From Lunularia cruciata (lineage: Eukaryota; Streptophyta; Marchantiopsida; Lunulariales; Lunulariaceae): DNA of 64,000 nucleotides. A program made the translations under genes and the position numbers. The notes beneath the pieces are model-generated. The model had not been told where the DNA came from. It made no database searches and worked only from the letters and a program-made list of their open reading frames with translations. Shown piece after piece: positions 24,729-37,601 of this stretch; the stretch's first letter is position 1, and each line of letters begins with the position of its first letter. The stretch lies in the NCBI GenBank assembly GCA_948567375.1, contig OX419762.1, positions 9,244,001-9,308,000 on the forward strand, given 5' to 3'.

Positions 24729-25689
24729 ATCAGAGAAGTGAGAGTCAAGGAAAAATATGGTGCATGAATTGAAGGCATAGGTGATATCTTCAAGCTTGGT
24801 TGATCATTGGTACATTTGATTGTGGCTCTAGATTTCCTTGATACTTATCATGTATGGAAGCCTATTTGAGTTGATATAGATTTGGTAGTGGGGCAGATGG
24901 CATGCAAAAATGTTGGCCAAGTTTCTAAGAATTGATACAATTTGAGATAATGGGTGTTTGATTTGAGCCTAAGAGGTAAAATCAAGATAATTTGGTGTGA
25001 ATTGAGCCCAAAGTGTAAAATTGGAGGTGGATTTGGAAACATTCTCCCTCAAATACGGGTTTTGAGATCTCTATCCTCACAATTTGGCTCCAATAGGTGC
25101 ATCAAATTGTCCAAATTTGGAGGTTCAATTGTCAAAGGTAGTCTAGAATTGGAAGTTGCTTGAGTTGCCTTAGCAAGTGCTCAATTTGAACCCAAGAGGT
25201 GAAATTAGGATTCATTTGGTACAACTTGAGCACACAATACAAAATTGGAAGTGGATTTGAGGACTCATCTTCTCAAATTAGAGATTTGGAGATCCCTATT
25301 TTCTCAATTTAGCTTGAGTTGAGAGTTAGCAAAGGATTTGGCAATCAAAAAGTTGTAGAGGTGTGTCAAATTGGTAGAGGTTATCCAAATTTGGAGGTTT
25401 AATTCTCAAAGGTTGTCCAAATTTGGAGGTTGCCCAAATTGCCCTAGTTAGTGCTCAAGTTGGTGAAGCTTGCCAAGATTTAAAAAAGGTTTGCTAAATT
25501 TGGAGAGGGTTCAAATTGACAAAAAGAAAGGCCTCATTTGGCTAAATTTTAGCATAGTACTATGCGATAGAGAGGATACAAAGGCCTAGAAAGGCCAACA
25601 AGTGAGCTTGCTAGCATGAAGCTTACTATTTTAGATGAGTTTTTGGTAATTTTTGGTCACCTTTTGGTAGAATCTACCCATCTATCTAG

Positions 25690-25770
25690 ATTATGCGCAA
25701 TAGGTTTGAACCTCATATCTCTAGTTTCTAAACTAGTGCCCTAGCCAATTAGTCCATCTCCACTTTTTTT
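25690..25770 (-). other. tRNA-like sequence, antisense in the leader of element A
   Basis: Read on the minus strand it has an A-box-like tggctagggcac, a palindromic anticodon-like arm (ctagtttagaaactag) and a B-box-like gaggttcaaacct. The same arrangement sits antisense in element B (about 54415-54485). It is too degenerate to be a working tRNA gene. Confidence 0.55.
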
Positions 25771-26451
25771 AGTGATTGGTCGACTAATACCTTTATACAT
25801 GTAGCTTTAGCTAAGAGAAACAATTTGATCTCATCCTTGGTGAACTTGGTAGCTTAGGAGTAGGTAGACACTCCTATTATGTCAAATGTCAAATGGTGAC
25901 AAAGTCAATCTTGTGTTGATTTATGAGATGAAATTCTTATGATTTGACTATCTCCATTCTCTACTTCCTATTATGCACCATGTTTTTGTGAGGTGTCTTG
26001 ACTTTAAAGCATACCTTGACTTGTCCTTTAGTGTGCTCTTGATAGTGAGGCTAGAGTAATGACCAATTATACAACCTATGTTTCTCTTTGGTGAGGTAGG
26101 AACTGATGATATGTAGACTATGAGAGAGTGTGTTGTGATGGTAGGACATAGGTCACCCTTTCTCCTATTAAAGTGGTTGTAATTAGAGCAACATTAATGA
26201 GTGGTGATCAATTGATAATGACACTTGGTGGTGATCCTTGGTGGTGTACTTGTAATGGTTATATTGTAGTTTGAGTTACATTTTCAAGCCGAAGTTCTAT
26301 GAGAATTCAAGAGAATATTGATGCAATATGCAATGGGTTTACATGGAGTGGCATTTAGTATCAATTTGTATCTCACGTCCCACCACGGGAGTAGATAGAC
26401 TTTAATTTGGAGTTTGATACATGAGCTAATTCAATTGAGAATGCACTTAGT

Positions 26452-27145
26452 ATGTTGACACCATTATTGTGGAATATGGATGAGATTTATGGAGTCTCCA
26501 AAGGCACCAAGCATCAATCTAGCACAATGGGTACTATTGAGCTGATCACTCCATATAGGACTTCAATAGTTGATGTGATTTGCAGCCAATGTGGAACCTT
26601 ACTTTATTTACTCCCTTCATGGCATGGAAGAGGTTGTTTCAACACTTGGACGATCCACCAATGGATGACTATCATGAGTTTAAGAGGGCTCACTTGGATG
26701 AGATCAAGCTATGGAGACATTATTTGTCTCCATAGCTCAATCCACACATCTTCATCACTTCAAGCTTGGTTGCTAAGAGTAAATCGGCAATACCCATGAG
26801 TTCTAGCTCTAGTAGCATAGGTGTCTCTAGTGGAGGTGTACTAGTTGGAGATGGTGCTACTATGAATAAGGGTACCACTACAAGAGGTGGTGCATACCTA
26901 GGGTTTAACCCATGGTGGAGTTCTTCCAATGCTTGAGGTAAAACAACCAAGGAGTGCAAATTGACAAGCTGAGAAGCTTGCAAGAGTTCCAATGGAAGGC
27001 TAAAGAGAGCTTATATAAGGCGTGCACTCACATGAGATGGTTGATAAGTTTCACTCAAGGAGTTATAGAGGCTCAAGTAGTTCAGTTTTGGTATAAGATC
27101 TTGGACAAAGAGTTGCAATATAGAGTACGTGATGCTATGTTGTTG
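26452..27145 (+). pseudogene. Gypsy gag, element A, first part
   Basis: Frames contain MDDYHEFKRAHLDEIKLW-like sequence near 26660 and FQWKAKESLYKACTHMRWLI (26990), then EAQVVQFWYKILDKELQYRV. The latter is the helical gag core of plant gypsy elements. Element B carries the same core at 53650-53430. The coding sequence is cut at 27145 by an unrelated insertion and resumes at 29359 (ATSSTLVVVFSLAECIEFNM). It is cut again at 29436 and resumes at 30012 (KRVVIFRFGKKISSMIFTSS), then is lost at 30115. The zinc knuckles present in element B are missing here. Confidence 0.75.
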
Positions 27146-29358
27146 TGTTATGATTTGTGTAAAAAATGAAATAAGAGTTTAATATGGTTTATCTCCACAT
27201 TATTGAAGTAGATTATAGGATGGATCAGACAGTTGAGCTATTGCCATGTGAGAAATCTATGTACATTCTATACAATTGGCCATGTGGATTATGGTCTTGT
27301 TCTCTTTAAGGGTTCTTATGTATATAGGTGATAGAGAGTTGATAGATAGAGGATGTAATTTAGTTTTCAGAGTCTTGAGCAGGAGTACATAGAGATTAAG
27401 AGTTGTACTAGAGCATGGGTGCTAGAGCATTGGAGAAAACACTTGAGTAGGAGATATCCCATCCTCCCAATTTGCCACTGTCAAATCCTTTTCTCATTAG
27501 GTTTTAAATTCTACATTGTGATAAACTTTAGGGTTGGATAGTAGTGCAATTTGGGGTTGCATTCATGGAGTTGGTGATAGCAAGCTTGGATCAAATTGTT
27601 CTTCTTTTCCTTACTTATGAGCAGGTTTGGGATTTGATAATCTATATGCTCATATAGATGAAGAAGAATCTCATTCAATGGCATCAAGTTAGAGTTGTGG
27701 CATCCATTTGGCAAAAATAGAAACAACTAATGCTAAAAATACAAGTGATTGGGTCCCAAGAGGTCTACAATTTTTTCTTACCATAGAAGGAGTTAGGAGA
27801 GAGCATGTGGTTAGATAAGACAATGGTTAAAAAGAGGATCTGACCAGCTAAAATTTGGAGATGGAAAACTAGTAATTTGAATAGACTCTTAGGGAGATAT
27901 GATCAATTGAATTGAGGGGGTAGAATTCATACTCAAGTGCACAAAATGTATAATTTAGAGAGTTTTGTGACACATTTGCATTATCTATCAGTGGGATTAG
28001 AAACAAGATAGAGTGCCTATAATGGTGAGACTAAGAAACTCCAATTTTAGATCGATTTTATATCAATTCTGGTTGATTGATGGTAAAGCTCTAAAAAGCA
28101 AGGTATTGAAGATGAGATGATGATCAATTTTGGACTTTTGATCACTCCTCAAGTTATGGTTCAAATCAGCTTATGAAAATTTCCATCATTGTTAATGGGT
28201 TAAGCCTTGCACCTCTAAGAAAAATTTTCATATAAATTCTTGAAATATAAAATTCAAAGTCTTGGATCAAACATACTAGGTATGTAGAGCTCACAAGTTA
28301 GCTCACAAGTTAGCTTAGCTTAGGAATTGATCCATATCAAAAGAATGGTGTTAAGTTAGGTCATCAAACTTTGGAAGAATTTAGAATAATGCACAACCAA
28401 CTATTTTGAAAATTTTAGTTGACTCTGAGTCCATGAAGTGGGAGAGCTAATGCAAAAATTCTATTGAAAATACTATCATAAGCGTAGTAAAGCATTTTTA
28501 TTTCCAATCATGATTGAATGTCAATTCTTTTATTTTTGTGATTATGATTAAAGCTTTTAGATTAATAAAGTGTTCTTGAGAATTAAATGTAACTTTGATA
28601 CAAAAACCTATGGGAAGTTGCCAAGAACTAGGAGCAAACCCTCAATTAGGGATTTTAAATTATGGTGGAAACTACACAAATTTGGCCAAGTTTGAGATCT
28701 TGTTAAGGGAGCTATAGTGGTGAGATTGTGACTTGCTTTATACCATTGGAAATTTTATCCCATATGCTTTCTATTGAGTTTTAGATCATTTGAACATGAG
28801 CAACACATAAAAAGTTATTTTTGTTTGAGTTGCATTGAGCTTTCCCCATAAAAAGCATAGAATTACTCCACTTGGAATACAAAACGGATTCAAAGTTAGA
28901 ATAGAAATTGAAAGATACTTGGAATATAGATTGAAATCAATTTGAGGACAAGGTGGATGTTGTGAAGTTGATTTCAAAAGCATGGAGAGTTGTTGTTAAA
29001 TGCTTATGAGTAGATCCTCTCCATACTTGTATGCTTGTTTGTACACCTAGTTTGCTTGGATTGATGTGAAAGTGTTGCACTTAGGTTTTTTCTTTCTATG
29101 AGTGTTGTATTTTTCTCCTTGGTAATGTTGGAAATTATGACCAATAGACCAAGAGTGCATGTTATGATAATAAGTCAAGTTATCCCCTACTCCTCTACTG
29201 AATAGAAGGAACAATATAAACAATGGTGGAAGGTTCCAATGGTTGGGTAACATGTGTGCTTAGATTAGTAGTGATAGAATTATATATAACCTGTTCGTAA
29301 GCTCCACTACTAGGCACCATGTGTGTTTCCAAAGAGAGAAAAACAAAGTATGATAACA
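27146..29358. mobile_element. Unclassified 2.2-kb insertion inside gag of element A
   Basis: The gag protein is continuous across this block, which is therefore a later insertion. It begins TGTTATGAT and ends ATGATAACA, a short imperfect terminal inverted repeat. Flanking gag sequence (tgttg on the left, ctatta on the right) may be an eroded duplication. It has no internal coding motif that I recognise. A long solo LTR or a non-autonomous element would both fit. Confidence 0.55.
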
Positions 29359-29436
29359 CTATTAGAGGCTACCTCGTCTACTTTGGTGGTGGTCTTTAGT
29401 TTGGCTGAGTGTATTGAGTTCAACATGGTGGTGGAG

Positions 29437-30011
29437 TGTAATACCAATATTTAGTTATCTAGAGGTGAAAATTAGTTTAGTAATATCTAAGATATATGGA
29501 TGTTATATATGATGGACTAAGTAGATAGAGGAATCACCAAAAGAGTACTTCTAAAAATGCATGAGTAGAGAATTGAAAACTTAAGAGCAATTTTGGAAGC
29601 TTGAACGGATGAATTAGGTCTAAAAAATGTATAGATTCCCCCCAATAGGTAAGATGCTAGCCTTCCCTCTCCCAATTTTGTCTCATTGAGAGCTTTCCAA
29701 TGATACTCATGTGATTATGAGATTGCTACAAGAAGATTCCCTAAATATTCCTTCTAGTCAAATCTATTTGACCAACCATATAGGACAAGGACCGATATGT
29801 CACCCATCTAGGCAACTAATCTAAGGGTGGAAGTCACTTCATGTCACCATCCATGTATCTAATCCAAGGATGGAGCTTCCTTTGAGAGGATCCTCTTTGT
29901 TGTATAATAAAGCAAAAGTGCTCCTTTTGGGCATCCGAGTATTGAGTGTGAAGCTTGTGTTCTCTCTCTTGTATTTCTCTTGGAGAGTTCTCTTGTCCTT
30001 GGGGTATTACA
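29437..30011 (+). repeat. Solo LTR (575 bp) in gag of element A
   Basis: Begins TGTAATACC and ends GTATTACA. The gag reading passes from NMVVE before it to KRVVIFRF after it. A TATA-like tgtataataaag lies around 29898. A homologous 576-bp copy sits at 50467-51042 in element B, at a different position of the element, which shows that this is an independent family. The flanking 5-mers TGGAG and AGAAG are only partly alike. Confidence 0.8.
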
Positions 30012-30115
30012 AGAAGAGAGTGGTAATATTTAGATTTGGTAAAAAGATCTCATCCATGATTTTTACTTCTTCTTGAGTGCACCACTTATGTTGACTTCTG
30101 AGGGCTGTAACACCC

Positions 30116-32281
30116 ATTTGTGCATGTGTGTGATATTGTGATATTTAGTTTGATATTATAAATACGTGAGAGATATTATCTATATAGAGATAAAGGATGG
30201 TTCTACCTTAGTGATGATTAGCTAAAGTTAGTCATAGTTAAGATAGAGCGGATCTTACTTTAGAAGAAGTAGAAAAGATGAGCATCACTATTTTGGATTC
30301 TAGTGTATTGACTTGGTATTATTCTTAAGTGTTTAGATTTGAGGAAAGAGTTAAGAACTCTTGGACCCACACACCTTTTTATTTCAAATTCTTTTATAGT
30401 CCAAGGATAGCCCAAGAAAGAATCTTTGATTAGTTGTTGGATCAAGATAAGACAACATGCTTAGGAGAATATTCCTATGAGTGTGGATATTTCTTTAGTT
30501 TTTTGACTTTATTTGATATTTAGCCTTATTCTTTTAGTAAATTTGAGTTACTCCAATAATAAGTAACTTTGGTATATAATAATTTCACAAGTATATAAAC
30601 TAGGGGTGAGGAGAAACTCATCATTGTTTCATTTACAACTATATCTCTTTCATTGAGTTCTCTAATGAGCAATGTCTTGAGTCTTGGAGTGTTAGTCTTG
30701 GAAGAGTATGATGGATTTTGGATTCTTTGCCTTCTTAGTCCATGGTGTGCTACCATAATAGCCATTAGAAGTTCATCATGAGTGAGAGATAGGCCAGCTC
30801 ACATTTTTGGGTTCTCTCCATTATTGAGTTCTCTCTAGAGGGCAAGATAATGTTCAACTTACAAGTCTATATTAGATAGAATGAGGGCACAAGAACTCAC
30901 TTGGAGAGAACATTAGGGGAGAAGAGGGTTGAACTTATGTTTGAGAACTTGGGTCCATTTGTATACCCTGTAGTTAATTATGATATCTTTGAGGTGATTT
31001 TGTACATCTTGTACAAATGAGAGGATTTGGAGAGATTATGTGAGATGGATTGAAGATTTTGGAGATTACAAGATTTTGGGCAAAATCTCAAGTTTTGATA
31101 TTTGGATTTAAAATTTCTACACAAGATAGCTTGGGTTATTTTTTAGTTAGAACACTTGAAATTATTGTGAGAGCTGGTACATGCATTGAGCTAGAATTTT
31201 TGAAAGTTGATGGGGTAAATTGCTCATGAAATTGCATGCTCTTTAGAAAATTGTACAAAGTCTACCATTTCTTTAGTTTTTAGTGGATTGTTCTAAAATT
31301 TTCTAAGAAAATTAACAAGAGGCAAGGCAAGAAGAAGGTGGAGCCTTTCAAAAGAAGGTGATTAGGTAATGTTGTTTGAATCCATTTGATTCAAGAGAGT
31401 GCAAAAGAAGTTTTTGCTTAAGTATTTTGGACCTTTCATAGTGGAGAAGGTGTGGAGAATTACACCTATGATCTCAAGAGTTGGGAGGAAGACACTTTGA
31501 TAGGATTAACCATGATAAGTTGAAGATGTATCATAGAAGGTAGGGAGACCTTCACTTTGAGGACAAAGTGAAAACTTAGTCTTAGGGTAAATGTGATACT
31601 CATTTGTGCATGTGTGTGATATTATGATATTTAGCTTAATATTTCAAATACTTGAGAGATAGTATTTATATAGAGAGAAATGATCATTCTACATTAGTCA
31701 TGATTAGCTAAAGTTAGTCCTAGCTTAACTAGTGGGGACCTTACTCTAGAGGAAGTGGAAAAGATGAGCACCACTATTTTGGTTTCTTATATGGTGACTT
31801 GGTATCATTCCTAGGTGTTTAGCTTTAAGGAAAGAGTTGAGAAATCTTGGGCCTGCAAGCCTCTTTGTTATAGATTCTTCTATAGTCCAAGGATAGCCCA
31901 TGTGAAGGAATCATTGACTTAGTGGTCAGGTCAAGATAAGATCACATGCTTAGTGGAATATGCCCATGTGGATGGATATTCCTTTATACTTTTTGATTTG
32001 ACTTGAATTTTAGCCTAGTAACTTGAGTTACTCTAGTAATAAGTAACTTTAGTCTGTAACTATTTCACAAGTATATACACAAGGGGTGAGGAGGTACTCA
32101 TCGTCCTTTCATTTGCAACTATCTCTCTCATTGAGTTCTCTAATGAACAATGTCTTGAGTCTTGGAGTGTTAGCCTTGGAAGAGTATGATACAGTTGAGA
32201 TTCTTTGCCTTCTTAGTCCATGGTGCGTTACCATAATAGCCATCAGAGGTTCATCTTGAGTGAGAGATAGGTTGGCTCACA
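30116..32281 (+). mobile_element. Small LTR retroelement nested in element A
   Basis: Two homologous LTRs, 30116-30803 (688 bp, starts TGTAACACCC) and 31592-32281 (690 bp, starts TGTGATACTC), both end in gctcaca. Only about 790 bp lie between them. That interior keeps just the C-terminal tail of a gypsy integrase (KYFGPFIVEKVW near 31420, then HDKLKMYHRR) before the right LTR. It is a deletion derivative that would depend on enzymes from elsewhere. No matching 5-bp duplication flanks it. Comparison with element B shows that about 600 bp of host gag, including the zinc knuckles, are missing at the site. Confidence 0.8.
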
Positions 32282-32439
32282 AGTCAGACTTCCCTACTCT
32301 TTCACACTCTCTAAGGCCCTATAGATGACATCCATGGCTCTTAAAAATCCTAGTGTAGGTGTGGTAGGTGATCATAAAGTGCATGATGGAATAGATTCTA
32401 GTCAACCTCCTACTTCCACACAATTGAGTCTAGCATGAT

Positions 32440-34000
32440 GTTGGGGGAGGGTCAACTGATTCTGCACTTGTCTTTGTTCTCAGCTAGTGACATGTTTATA
32501 TTGGAAGTTGACCCAACTCTAGTGTTTTGGTGGCTACCATGCTTTATGAGAGTAAGGATGATGTGGTTCCTAATTCCAAAGCAAAGGTGGTTGATAGTAG
32601 AATTGACTTGGTTGAGGAGCATGGGATTTGCTCAATGACCAATAGTTCATGTACTCTGCAATAGCCAGGTTGGAGGAATTACCAACTAGACTTGCCTTTG
32701 AGCAGGCTATATTCACACCTATAGTTGTCCTATTGGATAACAAGAGGACTTTCTATTTTCTAGGATGTTTAGGGAAGGTCTATACACCACAAAGGTGTTG
32801 GCTTTAGTGTGTAACCCTTTATGTTGGGGAAGGCTACAATTGTTGGTCTTGAGTTATAGAAGACTGATGTGGAGAGATGTCCATGTCAGATCCATATATC
32901 TCTAGGGGTGGTTCTTTATAGTACATCAAATGTGGAGAGCTCCTTGTCCAAATTCAGTTGGTCATCTGATTGATAGCATTATGTTATACTCCATGGGTTT
33001 CAATATTGACTATTGGGAGGAGATTGCCTCTTGTAAATTAGGTTGGCAGTCAAGTGAGTGATAAGTATATTGCATACTAATATGCTTTAATAGTGGTAGT
33101 CTTGGCTCACTATAGTTAGGGACCATGACATTAGTTTCAATTTTCAATGGATTTGTTACTTAGCCTGGTGACTTATTGGAAGGAAACGCCCTTGGGGAGA
33201 AAAGTCTAATACCAAAGGAGATCACTTGGATTTGGAGTATAAGTGGGATTATCCCATCCACTTTGGGTGTTCCATTGTGGAGTTCTGAGTAAGCTTGCAA
33301 CAACATGTGGATCAATTGGTACAAAAAGCTCGGAGTGGAGTCTTTGTACCACCAATAGACTAGTGTGAGGATGCATCTCAGAGTCAATTATCTTGTCACT
33401 TTTGGATACTAAACTCATTGCTTGGCAATATCCAAAAGAGGGATTATGTCCATTAGAGTTGTTTGGTGGGATTAGTTGTGATACTACAAGAAAGTACACA
33501 AGTACAAAGGTACTAGTACATGGATAGATATGAGACTACTAGACAAGTTTCTCTACATCATGTGGCTCACTAGGCCTACTTGGGTTACACCCCTGGTTTA
33601 CTTGGGATGCAACTAAAAGATGTATGGAGCTTGCAACCAGAGTAGAGAAAGTTTTCCACACTTAGGTTAGGAACTCTAGTGATTGCTCCCAAGGGCTCAA
33701 TTTAGCAGCCAATCATTATGTCTTCCGCCCATACATCAATTATAGAGGATAATTGGGAGACAAACATTGGACCCAAGCTTATAGGAAGGGAAAGATAGAG
33801 AGTTTAGAGCTTCTTGAGGAGCTACACAAAATTTTTTGCCTTTGATATGGAGGATTTGGATGCTCTAAAAGGATTTGGTATTCAGATTGAGCTTACTAAC
33901 TAGTTTTTTATATCCCTAAAGATAGAGTAACATGGAGAGAGCATTGATTTAGAGGTAGAGTAGAGTTTTTGAGGTTGGGTTGGTGAAGATTTCACATGGA
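32440..34000 (+). pseudogene. Element A, region between gag and RT
   Basis: This degenerate segment is colinear with element B (32440-32540 pairs with 52090-51990, and 33700-33850 with 49260-49110). A protease would be expected here in a gypsy element, but I cannot point to an intact D-(S/T)-G motif. Confidence 0.45.
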
Positions 34001-34039
34001 GATTATGCTTCAACTATAGTGATGCCAAGCAAGAAGGAT

Positions 34040-35150
34040 ATGCATGGAAACTGCACAAATAATGTGTGGAGATTACCATCCTATCAATTGATAGACTAGG
34101 GCTGATTGGTATGCCATGCCTACACTAGAGGAGATCTCTAATATGATTGGGCATGCAAAGGTCTTCAATAATTTGGATCTTTGAACAAGAAATCATCAAT
34201 TTTGATCAAGGAAAAAGACAAGTCCAAGATAGCATTTTGAGCTATTGATCCTCATGGTAAGGATGTATTATATCAATGGAGGTTCTTATTGCTGGAGTTA
34301 AAGAATGCTCCTACCTAGTTCTAGAGGATCATGGACAAGATCCTAGTAGAATTGGATTTTACTCAATGCTATATTGATGACATTTTGGTTTATAACATTA
34401 TTGTGGAGAAGCATAAGAGACATTTGTTAGAGGTGTTTGAGATATTGAGATCTCATGGACTCAAATTACATCTTGGAGAGTGTAGATTCTTCCACAAGCA
34501 GGTTAAGTATTTGGATTAAATTATCTACCCTCAAGTACATGGTTTTTAGTATACCAAGGTGAATGCTATTGCATGTATTCCTCAACTTACAAATGTGAGC
34601 AAAGTGCAAGCATTCCTTGGGTTGATGAACTTCTATTGCCAATATGTTAGAAGATTTAGTGCTATTGCCAAGGCCTTGACAAAGTTGACCAAGCTTACAT
34701 AGGATTGGTGTTGGGGAGATAAGCAAGAGAGAGCTTTTATTGAGCTCAAGCAAAGGGTGGCATATGCCACTATTCTCAAGAGACCAATCAAAGGATGAGC
34801 ATTCTAGATTCATATTGATTTGAGTATATTGGAGCTTGGAGCAATCCTCACCTGGTAGGGTGATGAGGAGAAGGAGTTCATGGTGTCTTATGCTAGTTGC
34901 TCCAAAAATTCAATGGAGGCAAAGTATAGTTCACATGAGGTAGAGTTCTTGGGAGTAGTACGTTTCTGATGTTACCTATTTGGTAACCCTTTCACTATCA
35001 TCATTGATCATCAGCCATTGAAGTGATTGATGGAGTCTGAAAAGCTTTTTGGAAGCTTGCAAAATGGGCTTTGATTTTATAAGAGTACGGTTTCATAACA
35101 ATTTACGGACTTGGAGTGTTGAACCATGATGTAGATGGGTTGAGTAGAAA
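34040..35150 (+). pseudogene. Gypsy reverse transcriptase and RNase H, element A
   Basis: 34331-34519 carries the palm motif CYIDDILVYN with its catalytic Asp pair and the following HGLKLHLGECRFF block. 34560-34700 has the connection region (VQAFLGLMNFYCQYVRRFS). 34800-35060 has RNase H motifs (ELGAILTW, EVEFLGVVRF, IIIDHQPLK). Stops and frameshifts make it inactive. The same stretch has been deleted from element B. Confidence 0.85.
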
Positions 35151-35559
35151 CTCATGTCCCAACCAACAAGATAAGACTAGAGCATGTTAGCATGGTGGGA
35201 TAGATAAGGAGATAGTGTCAAGTTGGTATGCATTTACCTTTCTCTATATATATAAAAAAAATTCTATTTTTTAGTTTATTTTATTTTATTTTATTTTTTG
35301 AGGCCTTGGTGGTATCTCTCTCACCAAATATAGGAGGAGTTGTTGAGATCATAGATTTAGAGAGTAGAGCTATTGGTACAAGTCAACAAGACATTCATGA
35401 CGATGTCTTAGTGATGGATTATCCTTGCACTATTGTTGTGGGTGGCACAATTGGTGCCAAGGAGAGAGATCATGTTCTTCAACAAGCCAAGTGGTTTAGA
35501 TTAGAGTGCAGACATCTTCTTTGTGTATGGGAGGATGGTAGAGTGCAAGTAGGACCACT

Positions 35560-36330
35560 TCCATCTCAAAGACCATAATTGATATGTCATGCTCATGAGG
35601 AGCTAGGACATTTTGGAGTAAAGTGTATATATAGCTTACTTTATTGTCATTATTGGTTGTGCAGTATGCAAACTAATGTACAACAATTTGTTACTAGATG
35701 TATGGTTTGTGACTAAGATAGAGTATCATTGAATGCTTGTATGCCATAGTTACATCATTGGCTTGGGTTACAATTGGACTTTGTTTGACCTTTACCATTG
35801 ATTATGATATATCATTGGTATGTTTTGGTTATGGTGGAGCATTTCTTTAATTGGATTGAGTTGGTGGTACTTCCTAACAAGTGAAGGGACAACTTATTCA
35901 TTCTTGGATCACATTCCTAGTCATCTTGGTGCACCGATTGAGGTTTTGACTTATCAAGGTACAGAGTTCTTGGAGGGTAGTTTCAGATCTTGTGTGACAA
36001 GGTCTTGATTGATCATCATACTACCTCCCGAGATCACCTTGAGAAAAATGGCTTAGTAGAGAGAGCGGTTCAGATGGTGCATAGAGGATTTTGTAAGTAT
36101 GGTTTGTAGAGAGGCCACCTAGGAGATTAGGATCTCTAGTTACCGTGGTTGGCCATGGGCTATTGGTTCAGTAGGAAAGCCTTCTTAGCATCCTTCTCTC
36201 CTTACTATCTACTCTATGGACAATATCCAAATTTACCTATAGCCATTTGTCATGATACGATTGTAATTTTGGGCTTGAATTATCCAAATGTATGGGTGAG
36301 TGCATGTTATCAATGTGCAAAGATTATTTG
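35560..36330 (+). pseudogene. Gypsy integrase, element A
   Basis: The HHCC finger is readable near 35586-35712 (HAHEELGHFG, then CMVCD). The core follows at 35750-36060 in several frames (LDFV, ILGSHS, then VLTYQGTEFLEGSFRSC with the DQGTEF-like motif). 36150-36250 has the SPYYLLYGQYPNLPI block typical of plant gypsy integrases. Broken by stops. Confidence 0.8.
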
Positions 36331-36979
36331 AAGAGTGATGTCGATGACCTGTGAGAACTTAGTGATTGCTTAGCATAGGGATTCCTTATGCTATGCTACT
36401 ATTTGAGGAGGAGGTTATAGACCCTTGGTCCATTGATTTCATCAAGGTGACTATGTATATCTACAATTGACTACACCAATGATTACTTGATATTACTACA
36501 TGCCACACTTTCTTGAGAGTTTGTAGGATTTTGCCTTTTGGAGTCCTCATGTTGGAAGGACATGATGGTGTTGCTTGGAAGGATCATGTGTGCAATTTTG
36601 TACCATCCCACCTCTTGAACATTGATGGCACTATGAACCAAGCTTGGCAATTGTACGTGTAGGTTTGTGGTGTATGTTATGTGGCTATTCTTGTGGAGCA
36701 TCTACTATGTTGGTGTCTTTTAGCTATTTGAGAGGATGGCATATGGCATTTTTGACTCCTCCTCTCACAATGGTTCTCAAAGATAGTGGGTATGTCTTAA
36801 ATGTACTTGACCTATAGCTAGTTCACCCTTCATGTGATATAGATTGCAAATAAACAGCTAACAACAGGGATCAATAGCACCAGCCTCCTGGTATTTACCC
36901 ACCTTAAGGCATAGTAAGTGCTTGGAATAGATGGTTATCTAGAGCTAAACGGACCTAACTGCCAACTTGGGGGTGACTA

Positions 36980-37601
36980 TGGCACTTTAGAGTTCATGTA
37001 TGACTTATGAGTGAGTTGTGCTTCTATAGTATGTGATGTTGACAACAATGTATGTTGTGTAGTGATGCACATATGCACAATAGTTGTCATGACATTTGTA
37101 GCACCAAAGCTTCTTTGCTCAAACATTGGAGTGGTAGTGTTGGTAGTAATAAGTATTTTGGTAATTACTCATGAACGACTTGTTGGCGGTCCAATTTCAT
37201 ATTATGGCTACTATCACTTGCACTATTCACACTGTTAGATGTGCCATTAATAGTGCCATTAGGGCTAGAGACCTAAGTTGGTAGGAGAGGTATACCTTCA
37301 AGGTGCAACTCCAAAGAGCTCACTTCTTAGATGTTGAGCCTTTGAGTTCTTGGTTATGGTGGATAGAGGCCGGCAAGCATCATCTGAAGTCTCTTAGCTA
37401 GAGTGGGTGTGGCTTGACTTTAATTAGTGCCCAGTTGTTGACATAGTGTTCAATGAATGATCAAGTATAGATCTCATTTGGGGGTGATTTGAGTGGAAGA
37501 ACAAACTGATCATTGTGGCACCTTAGAGTTCACGTATGACTTATGTGTGAGTTGTGCTTCTGTAGTGTATGATGTTGACAGCAATGTATATACACATGAC
37601 A
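36980..37601 (+). repeat. Right end of element A: full LTR plus 86 bp of a second LTR
   Basis: The polypurine tract ttgggggtga lies at 36968-36977. A full LTR (36980-37515, starts tggcactttagag) follows. At 37516 the LTR start is repeated (tggcaccttagag) and runs 86 bp to the copia junction. Element B, whose LTR starts next to its own polypurine tract, confirms where the LTR begins. Confidence 0.75.

Larger units (their letters stand above)
24287..37601 (+). mobile_element. Ty3/gypsy element A, nested in the copia RT
   Basis: A 13.3-kb insertion lies inside the copia reverse transcriptase. It begins TGTCA and ends TGACA, flanked by GGTTT (24282-24286) and AATTT (37602-37606), which could be an eroded 5-bp duplication. 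Inside, in gypsy order, are a partial LTR, leader, gag, RT, RNase H, integrase with HHCC finger, a G-rich polypurine tract (36967-36976, ttgggggtga), a full LTR, and 86 bp of another LTR start. Three later insertions (27146-29358, 29437-30011, 30116-32281) inflate it from an original of about 8.4 kb. All frames are broken. Confidence 0.85.

Noticed and set aside
29437-30011. Native part of the gypsy element
   Set aside because: Its homologue in element B lies in a different region, and gag reads through when it is removed.
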